Assembly: GCA_964559435.1 (NCBI GenBank) | Contig: CAZLHI010000004.1 | Location: 62,001-126,000 of the forward strand | Reading direction: 5' to 3' | Source of the DNA: Hebobacterum sp964559435 | Lineage (GTDB): Bacteria; Armatimonadota; Hebobacteria; Hebobacterales; Hebobacteraceae | DNA: 64,000 nt | Shown: positions 58,820 to 64,000 of the stretch, one piece after another | How the letters are laid out: each line of letters opens with the position of its first letter | Position numbering within the stretch: position 1 is the first letter of the stretch | Position numbers and translations under genes: made by a program | Notes under the pieces: generated by a model | Seen by the model: the letters and a program-made list of their open reading frames with translations, nothing else | The model's database searches: none | What the model was told of the DNA's origin: nothing

Positions 58820-58846
58820 GGCGGGGGCGGCGATGCCGCTCCCGCC
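58820..58846 (+). terminator. Strong hairpin after groEL (U-poor)
   Basis: Arms 58820-58831 and 58835-58846 give a 12-bp stem (one G-U pair) with a 3-base loop. Downstream sequence CTGTCTTCC has few T residues, so it is an imperfect intrinsic terminator for the groESL transcript. Confidence 0.55.
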
Positions 58847-58951
58847 CTGTCTTCCGTGGCCGGTCGCTTGGTGTCGATTCAGCCCAGGGCCGCGGCAGAA
58901 CGAGGGCACCCGACGCGGAGGGAGAAGAAACGGCCCCGTGAGGCAAATGGG

Positions 58952-59995
58952 ATGCGACGCCTGCCGGAGAACCCCCTCGTCACTCCCGCCGATGTAAAGC
59001 CGTCGCGTCCAGACTATGCGGTTCTGGGGGCCTTCAATCCCGGCGTCGCCCGCTATGAAGACGAGACCATCCTCTTGCTCCGCGTCGCCGAAGTGCCCGC
59101 GGAACGGCAGGCCGGTTGGCTTGTATCACCGGTCTGGAACGCCGAGCAGGGCGAGATCGAGGCCCTGCGATTCCGAGAGGACGACCCGGATATAAGCGAC
59201 GTGGAGCCGCGCACGTTCCGCCACCGCGGGCTGCTCTACCTGACGAGCATCTCCCACCTCCGCTTCGCACGATCAACCGATGGCGTACACTTCGCGGTCG
59301 AGGAAGAACCATCCGTATTCCCGTCCGAGCCCAGGGAAGCGTTCGGCATCGAGGATTGCCGCATCACCCAGATCGAGGACACCTACTGGATCACCTACAA
59401 ATGCGTCAGCCGGGATGGAATATGCGTCTCCCTCGCTTCGACGAGGGACTTCACAACCTATGAGAAGCACGGCATCGCCTTCGAGCCGCACAATCTCGAC
59501 GTCGTCATCTTCGCCGACAAGGTCGGCGGCGACTACATCGCCCTGACGCGCCCCGAGACGTGGATCACCGGGGCGCCGGCCATGTGGCTCGCGCGGTCGC
59601 CCGATCTGCTCCATTGGGGACGGCACGCGCTGCTGATGAAACCAAGACCCGGCATGTGGGACTCCGGGCGAATCGGTGCGAGTGCTGTGCCATTCCTGAC
59701 CGACAGAGGATGGATCGAGATATACCACGGTGCCGATCCAACATACACCTACTGCGCAGGGCTTGTGCTGCTGGACCGCGATGATCCGTCGAAGGTGATC
59801 GCACGATCGGAACGGCCCCTCCTGAGACCCGAAGCCAAGTACGAGACCTCCGGCTTCTTTGGCGGGGTGGTCTTTGCCAGCGGGGCCTGCATCGTTGACG
59901 GGCAGGTTACTCTTTACTACGGCGCCTCCGATGATGTGACCGCCGCCGCGGTTGCGACGGTCGACGAACTGCTTGCCGGGCTCACCAACGCCTGA
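58952..59995 (+). CDS. GH130-like glycoside phosphorylase/hydrolase
   Basis: The 347-residue five-bladed propeller matches the GH130 family (beta-mannoside phosphorylases and relatives): LGAFNPGVARYEDETILLLRV, FGIEDCRITQIEDTYWITY (usual 'EDPRI'; Cys here), MWDSGRIGASAVPFLTDRGWIEIYHGAD and YETSGFFGGVVFASGACI. It could act on beta-1,2- or beta-1,4-mannosides. The start ATG follows GTGAGG; a longer frame (from 58856) is not family-like. It stands alone after groESL and converges with the flavoprotein gene. Confidence 0.85.
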   Translation: MRRLPENPLVTPADVKPSRPDYAVLGAFNPGVARYEDETILLLRVAEVPAERQAGWLVSPVWNAEQGEIEALRFREDDPDISDVEPRTFRHRGLLYLTSISHLRFARSTDGVHFAVEEEPSVFPSEPREAFGIEDCRITQIEDTYWITYKCVSRDGICVSLASTRDFTTYEKHGIAFEPHNLDVVIFADKVGGDYIALTRPETWITGAPAMWLARSPDLLHWGRHALLMKPRPGMWDSGRIGASAVPFLTDRGWIEIYHGADPTYTYCAGLVLLDRDDPSKVIARSERPLLRPEAKYETSGFFGGVVFASGACIVDGQVTLYYGASDDVTAAAVATVDELLAGLTNA

Positions 59996-60086
59996 GCCCG
60001 GCGAAGACGGCAGCTCGGTCGCTATGGCGGCCTCGCGCCCGCCCGGCGCGCGCGGGCCGGTCAGGCTGCGGTCAGAGAGACCGGAG

Positions 60087-60653
60087 TCAGCTCTTGGTCT
60101 GCTCCTCGATGTACTTCACGAGTCCCTCCCCTGCTTGGCGGGCGGCGGGAACCATGTAATCCCGGCTGCGACGGGTGACGATCATCTGATCGAAGACCGG
60201 CAGGCCCATGTGCGCGAAGTACCGCTCCAGCACCCCAAGGCAACTGGGGCCGCCTCCGCCCCCGCCGCCTGCGGCGGCAATGCCGAGCACCCACTTCCCC
60301 TCCACCCGCGGGTCGGCCGGGCCGGCGCGCTCGCACCGCCGCAGCCGGTCGAAGAAGTTCTTCACTACCTCGGCTACCTCGCCGAAATAGACCGGCGTGC
60401 TCAACACGATACCATCGGCCTCGCTCATCTTCGTGCGCACGGTCTCAATGTCGTCCTCGATGACGCAAAGGCTCTCCCGCCGGCACTTGCCCCAGCCGTC
60501 GTCGCAGGCACGGCACGCGTCGAGCTTCATCTGCTTTAGATGCACCAGTTCGGTGTCTGCACCAGCGGCCTGCGCTCCAGCCATAGCCTCCTTGGCCATC
60601 GTGGCGGTGAGGCCGTCCTCGTTGGGTGAGGCTTGCAGAACGAGTATTCTCAT
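60087..60653 (-). CDS. NADPH-dependent FMN reductase / iron-sulfur flavoprotein-like
   Basis: The 188-residue flavodoxin-fold protein has the FMN-phosphate loop LQASPNEDGLTATMA and SEADGIVLSTPVYFGEV. It carries a cysteine cluster CRACDDGWGKCRRESLC (CX2CX6CX5C) in the position of the [4Fe-4S] binding motif of iron-sulfur flavoproteins, although the spacing differs from the usual CX2CX2CX4-7C. A Gly-rich loop (AAAGGGGGGGPS) is unusual. GGGAG precedes the ATG. It probably reduces a quinone, metal or disulfide partner. Confidence 0.82.
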   Translation of the reverse strand: MRILVLQASPNEDGLTATMAKEAMAGAQAAGADTELVHLKQMKLDACRACDDGWGKCRRESLCVIEDDIETVRTKMSEADGIVLSTPVYFGEVAEVVKNFFDRLRRCERAGPADPRVEGKWVLGIAAAGGGGGGGPSCLGVLERYFAHMGLPVFDQMIVTRRSRDYMVPAARQAGEGLVKYIEEQTKS

Positions 60654-60703
60654 CACACTCCCTCCCATGATGCTCCTGTGCCGCCGGACAACTCGCACCC
60701 GCA

Positions 60704-61309
60704 CTAAGCGGAACTCGCCTCCTCAACCATTCGGCGCCCAAGCGCTTCCGCCTTCGCCAGTACGTCTTCACGTTCACCAATCGGCGGCGCTGTGTCGGTC
60801 TCCGCCTCGAAAAGCTCATCCCAGTAGCGGAAACCACCAGAGTTGAAGAAGGCCTTGACAGTGTGCCTCGCCCACCGGAGGACGCGCGTATCCCGGCCCC
60901 CACACGTCGCGACGAACAGACCGCGCCGATCACCGACGACTTCCGAAACAGGCTGCTTGAGTCTGTACTTCTCGACCCAGAAACACTGGGCACGGTCGAT
61001 CATGGACTTCATCTCGCCTGACACGCCGGAGAACTGGATTGGCGAGGCGAGCACCAGATGCTGCGCAGCACGGATCTTGGGGTAGATCGTCCGCCAGTCA
61101 TCCCGCACCACGCACCGGCCCGTCTTCTCACAGCCCGCGCAGTGGCGACAGGAGCGGAAATCGAGTTCCCTCAGCTTGATCGGCTCGATATCCGCGCCGG
61201 CTGCGGCCGCCCCAGCCAACACCCGGCCCAGCAGCACCCCGGTGTTGCTTGTGGCCCTGGGACTGCCCAGAAGGCCGAGCACAATAGGTCTCTGTATCGA
61301 TTGGGCCAT
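60704..61309 (-). CDS. Iron-sulfur flavoprotein family reductase
   Basis: The 201-residue flavodoxin-fold protein has the flavin loop LLGSPRATSNTGVLL, a cluster motif CRHCAGCEKTGRC (CX2CX2CX5C) that exactly fits iron-sulfur flavoproteins, and VLASPIQFSGVSGEMKSMIDR. The C-terminal segment FFNSGGFRYWDELFE is specific to a subgroup. It sits 50 bp upstream of the other flavoprotein on the same strand, so the two may act in series. The electron partner is unknown. Confidence 0.86.
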   Translation of the reverse strand: MAQSIQRPIVLGLLGSPRATSNTGVLLGRVLAGAAAAGADIEPIKLRELDFRSCRHCAGCEKTGRCVVRDDWRTIYPKIRAAQHLVLASPIQFSGVSGEMKSMIDRAQCFWVEKYRLKQPVSEVVGDRRGLFVATCGGRDTRVLRWARHTVKAFFNSGGFRYWDELFEAETDTAPPIGEREDVLAKAEALGRRMVEEASSA

Positions 61310-61431
61310 TCGGTCTCGACCAGGGGCGTAGGTTCGTCGCCCGGTTGCCCATCCCTCGCGATGAAGGCGCGGCCCCTGGGGGCCGCGCCTTGGTGATCCC
61401 GTTCAGGCTGCTGCGTGAGGTTCGGGACGGC

Positions 61432-62124
61432 TCAGTCCGCCGCCTCCGGGACGATCTCTATCTCGACGTCAGGTGACACGAAGCCCGGCGCGAGGTGCAG
61501 CCAGGCCCGGTCCCTCGTGCGGAGCCTGGGCCCGAACCCCCGGCCCTGGCCCATGCTAGGCGCACCCTGTCCACGGCCCCGACCCATGCCGGGGCCTGCC
61601 ATCGGCCCGTGCCCCCGACCACGACCCATTCCGGGGCCGAAGCCGTGGCCCTGATGGCCGCGACCGCGGCCCATTCCGGGCCCCATGCCCCACTCACCAC
61701 GGCCACCGCGGCCCATTCCGCGAGGGCCGTGTCCTCTGCCACGGCCCATGCCGCGACCGTAGCCACGGCCTATGCCCTCTCGATGGCGCCAGCGCTGCTG
61801 CCTCTGGTGGCGCCAAACCTTGCGCGCCAACTCAGGGCTCTTGGCGTGCAGCGCGTAGAGCCGGCCTTGAAGCCGATACATCTGCTCGGCGCGGTTGGCG
61901 ATCTCGCCCTCCGGCAGATCCTTCGCCTGGGCGAGGGCCAGTTCGAGGTGGGCGATCTGCAATTCCTCCTGCAGGTCCTGTGCGCGCCTGAGCGCGGCCG
62001 CCTCATCTTCCGTGAGCTGAAGCGGCCTTTCCTCGGGCGGCGCCGCCTCCGTCTGAGCCAGCGCGACGCTGCCGGTAGCCGCAAGCAGGGCAATCATCAG
62101 CAGCGGTGTCAGTGTTCGCTTCAT
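61432..62124 (-). CDS. Secreted CpxP/Spy-like helical protein with RG/Met/His-rich repeats
   Basis: The 230-residue protein has a signal peptide (MKRTLTPLLMIALLAATGSVALAQ). Residues ~36-112 form a Gln/Leu/Arg helical hairpin, like the LTxxQ (Spy/CpxP/ZraP) group. Residues 118-199 are a low-complexity segment with repeated GPGMGRGRGHG-type units, rich in Met and His and able to bind metal. The last ~30 residues are again ordinary, ending EIEIVPEAAD. A GGAGGG site lies 8 nt before the ATG. It follows the RseB-like gene, which has a similar RG-rich insert. The function is inferred to be envelope stress or metal sensing. Confidence 0.7.
   Translation of the reverse strand: MKRTLTPLLMIALLAATGSVALAQTEAAPPEERPLQLTEDEAAALRRAQDLQEELQIAHLELALAQAKDLPEGEIANRAEQMYRLQGRLYALHAKSPELARKVWRHQRQQRWRHREGIGRGYGRGMGRGRGHGPRGMGRGGRGEWGMGPGMGRGRGHQGHGFGPGMGRGRGHGPMAGPGMGRGRGQGAPSMGQGRGFGPRLRTRDRAWLHLAPGFVSPDVEIEIVPEAAD
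61528..61773 (-). repeat. Coding repeat array encoding GMGRGRGHG-type units
   Basis: The DNA encodes residues 118-199 of the CpxP-like protein. GMGRGRG occurs at 125-131, 150-156, 165-171 and 179-185, each followed by GH or GQ. Codons vary between copies, so the amino acid pattern has been kept longer than the DNA pattern. Confidence 0.8.
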
Positions 62125-62193
62125 CTCGGACCCTCCTTCTCGCTCGGTCTCGAAGCTATTAGTCCAGACGAGCGAATGCGGTGGCGCATTCCA

Positions 62194-63264
62194 TCATCGT
62201 GGTTCAACACTCTTCGCGATCCGCACGAGCTCTTCCTCCGGGAGATCGCCGATGACCACAACGACGATCTCCGGCCCGAAGAAGCGAAGCACTTTCTCGC
62301 TGCCGCGGTCGAGCAGTGTCAGATCGCCAGGGCGTGGAGGGCCCAGGCCCAAGCCCCGCCCTCGACCGCCTCGTCCTCGATGCCTGCCGCGTCCGCCTCG
62401 ACCTCTCCCGCGCGTCATCCCGCTCCTGCCATGGCCCGGTGGCTCCAGGCCGGGGTGGCCAGGATGGCGATGCTGGAAGACGCTGAGGATGCGGAGGCCG
62501 TCCGTGTAGCGGAGCTCCGCCGCGCGCATGCGCCAGCGGCCCCACTGCTTCTCATAGCCGCCCACGAGCACGTAGCCAGTCGGGACGTAAGCAGGCAGCC
62601 GCACTCGGAAGCCCAGGCGCATGCTGAGCTGCTCGGCCGACAGGCCCGCCTCGGTTTCGGCTGCGCGGACCGTCTGCCATCCCGCCGGGATCGTGAAGAC
62701 CTCCGCAGCGATCGTCGGTCCGAACTCCACCCGTGTGTACTCCGTCCCGGAGCTGAGCCGCCCTTCGACGTTGTACCGCTCCCGACGGAGCGCGAAGCCG
62801 GTCTCCTTGTCCAGCCAGAGCCGCAGCACAACGCGCCCGCCACCCTTCGGCGCGATCTCGATGATCTGCGCCTTGCGGCCGGCGAGGCCGGCGTCGCCCA
62901 CGACCCGTGCCTGGTAGTTGCGCTCGGCTAGGGCTCGATCCACTGCCAGGCCCGGGCGGTCGTAGACCAGGGCTGTCTGGCGCCGGGGCAGGAGGTGGAT
63001 GAGATGCTCTCCGTCGTCGATCACCGACCAGTGCCGCCCGTTGACCCTGTACTCGAATCGCAGCTTGCCGTGGGCGGCCGTCACATCGGCCTCCGCCTGC
63101 AGCGAGTGCCCGTCCTCAGCGGTCATCGTCCGTGCACGGCCGGTAAGCGCCAAGCGTGTGGCGGCGGCTTCACTCTCCCAGACGGCGCTCCATGGTGAGG
63201 CGCCAAACGCCGGCCAGGCAACCAGAGCCGTAATGAAAAGCGCGGCCAGAACGCGTATCCTCAT
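62194..63264 (-). CDS. RseB/MucB-like envelope protein with RG-rich insert
   Basis: The 356-residue protein has a signal peptide (ALFITALVAWPAFGAS). The N-terminal half is LolA/RseB-like (ARTMTAEDGHSLQAEADVT; YNVEGRLSSGTEYTRVEFG). The C-terminal domain has the RseB 'YTDGLRILSVFQ' and a final VVVVIGDLPEEELVRIAKSVEP. Between these, residues 267-309 are an Arg/Gly/His-rich insert (GRGRGGRGRHRGRGGRGRG). RseB-type proteins bind the anti-sigma factor and sense lipids or misfolded proteins. It overlaps the anti-sigma gene by 4 bases. Confidence 0.82.
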   Translation of the reverse strand: MRIRVLAALFITALVAWPAFGASPWSAVWESEAAATRLALTGRARTMTAEDGHSLQAEADVTAAHGKLRFEYRVNGRHWSVIDDGEHLIHLLPRRQTALVYDRPGLAVDRALAERNYQARVVGDAGLAGRKAQIIEIAPKGGGRVVLRLWLDKETGFALRRERYNVEGRLSSGTEYTRVEFGPTIAAEVFTIPAGWQTVRAAETEAGLSAEQLSMRLGFRVRLPAYVPTGYVLVGGYEKQWGRWRMRAAELRYTDGLRILSVFQHRHPGHPGLEPPGHGRSGMTRGRGRGGRGRHRGRGGRGRGLGLGPPRPGDLTLLDRGSEKVLRFFGPEIVVVVIGDLPEEELVRIAKSVEPR

Positions 63265-63737
63265 CCGTCTCCCTCCAGGTACGCAAAGCGCAGACCGACT
63301 GCTGCCTCGTCGGCCAGTGGGGCCGACCAGGTCGCCGGCAGATAACCTTCGATCGTCACCAGCATCGCATCATCGGGCTCGGCCGCCACGATGACGTCCG
63401 ATGCGACATCGCCAACAGGCCTCAGCACGAAGCTCAGCCCAATCACAATCATGACCAGCGCCACCGCCCCGACAGCAAAGACCCAGGAGAGACGCGGCCG
63501 CGCCGGTGCGGGAGCACGGCTCGCGATGCGGCCGCGCACCGCTTCCCAGGTGTGCTGCGGAGCAGGTTCCAGCGGCACCGCGTTCAGCAGGTCGCCCGTA
63601 CGCTCAAGAGCCGTAAGCTCTCTGCGGCACTCGGCGCAGTCACGCAGATGCGCCTCCACGCGTGCCTTCGTCCGCCCGCGCAGCGCGCCGACTGCATACT
63701 CGGCCAGATCATCTATCACATGATTTCGCTCATTCAT
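63261..63737 (-). CDS. Anti-sigma factor, zf-HC2 type
   Basis: The 158-residue protein has a zinc-binding anti-sigma motif in VEAHLRDCAECRRELTAL (HxxxCxxC), one membrane helix (WVFAVGAVALVMIVIGLSFVL) and a ~55-residue external domain. It should bind the ECF sigma factor encoded just upstream. ATG at 63737 overlaps the sigma gene by 8 bases, so the pair is translationally coupled. A periplasmic RseB-like partner follows, which completes a sigma/anti-sigma/RseB set. Confidence 0.9.
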   Translation of the reverse strand: MNERNHVIDDLAEYAVGALRGRTKARVEAHLRDCAECRRELTALERTGDLLNAVPLEPAPQHTWEAVRGRIASRAPAPARPRLSWVFAVGAVALVMIVIGLSFVLRPVGDVASDVIVAAEPDDAMLVTIEGYLPATWSAPLADEAAVGLRFAYLEGDG

Positions 63738-64000
63738 CTGAGCCCTCCGCATAGTGGCTGAGGCGCCTCCTCAGTGCCTCCCGCGCCCGAGCCAGCCGAG
63801 ACATGATCGTCCCCGGGCGCACCCCCATCGCCTCGGCGATCTCTGCCACTGACATCCCCTCCATATGGTGCATGACAACTGCCGCCCGCTGCTCGGCCGA
63901 CAGTTCCTCCAGCGCAGCCCAGACCTCTCGGCTCATCTCTCCGGACAGAAGCCGCTGCTCCGGCTGCTCGCTCTCGGCGGCGGAGTCCCCCAGCCGGGGC
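63730..64000 (-). CDS. ECF RNA polymerase sigma factor, 3' part (partial)
   Basis: The frame is open to the right edge of the window, so the N-terminus is missing; 89 residues are visible. Region 4 is clear: ALEELSAEQRAAVVMHHMEG then MSVAEIAEAMGVRPGTIMSRLARAREALRRRL, the helix-turn-helix for -35 binding. Region 2 must lie outside. It is followed by its anti-sigma gene with an 8-base overlap. This is the second ECF system in the window and is not closely similar to the first. Confidence 0.9.
   Translation of the reverse strand, partial: PRLGDSAAESEQPEQRLLSGEMSREVWAALEELSAEQRAAVVMHHMEGMSVAEIAEAMGVRPGTIMSRLARAREALRRRLSHYAEGSDE

Noticed and set aside
61528..61773. CRISPR-like or tandem DNA repeat
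   Set aside because: The repeats are in-frame protein repeats with varying codons, not regular direct repeats with unique spacers.
1..64000. Insertion sequences, prophage or integrated elements
   Set aside because: I found no transposase, integrase or phage gene. Base composition and gene density look uniform throughout.

Overview
The window is a 64 kb, GC-rich (roughly 62-65% by eye), densely packed bacterial chromosome segment. It holds about 75 protein genes, one tRNA gene, and no insertion sequence, prophage or CRISPR array that I can see. Several gene orders match the Bacillota chromosome: ffh-rpsP-khpA-ylqD-rimM-trmD, and the F1Fo ATP synthase operon followed by murA and an mreB/mbl-type gene. 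A RicT/PSP1 gene points the same way. Other genes suggest an outer membrane or complex envelope: apolipoprotein N-acyltransferase, an RseB-like protein, GspC/PilP-like pieces and a CpxP-like protein. A pilin-head protein of the 'MYAGDYGALPP' type is typical of Armatimonadota-like genomes. My inference is a diderm Terrabacteria lineage, most likely Armatimonadota. This is a judgement from gene content, not a database result.

Layout. 1-2.7 kb: the 3' end of cimA, then a small secreted protein and a beta-propeller lipoprotein. 2.9-8.5 kb (minus): ribDE-BA-H with dtd, a pilin-head fusion and an iscU-type scaffold. 8.6-14.2 kb (plus): mfd, ricT and a Gfo/Idh/MocA oxidoreductase. 14.2-17.5 kb (minus): rplS-lepB-rnhB-rpoZ-dnaJ. 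17.7-19.7 kb: an unknown gene divergent from an M48 peptidase. 19.8-29.4 kb (minus): atpZ-I-B-E-F-H-A-G-D-C, murA and mreB. 29.6-32.8 kb: a bifunctional-nuclease-type protein, a MazG-like protein and an APC permease with two USP domains. 32.9-39.9 kb (plus): an ECF sigma factor, an anti-sigma factor with an STN-like domain, a secreted unknown, a degenerate MreB paralog, aconitase and ftsY. 39.8-43.7 kb (minus): the ffh-to-trmD operon. 43.9-50.4 kb (minus): Nudix/URO-D/HAD genes, then acuC and an unusual set of TM-PDZ, TM-HR, DUF3467 and Zn-ribbon genes behind an M55 peptidase. 50.5-55.5 kb: tRNA-Leu(GAG) with secG, lnt, ftsEX and ccdA. 55.5-60 kb: a TIM-barrel isomerase, groESL and a GH130-like protein. 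60-64 kb (minus): two iron-sulfur-flavoprotein-like reductases, then an ECF sigma / anti-sigma / RseB-like / RG-rich secreted protein operon that runs off the window edge.

Regulation visible in the sequence is strikingly regular. Many operons have near-consensus sigma-70 promoters (TTGAC-type -35, 17-18 bp, TATAAT/TATACT-type -10). For mfd and ftsE the start codon lies only 8 nt after the -10 box, so both mRNAs should be leaderless or nearly so. The two hairpins followed by a real U-tract both sit between a promoter and the gene it should drive (the atp operon and the HAD gene). The strong hairpins after groEL and after the 203-residue unknown lack U-tracts.

The best candidates for undescribed biology are: the sigma / anti-sigma / RseB-like / CpxP-like operon, in which two exported proteins carry similar Arg-Gly-rich segments; the GspC-like protein apparently split into TM-PDZ and TM-HR genes inside an acuC operon; and the degenerate MreB paralog behind an STN-bearing anti-sigma factor.
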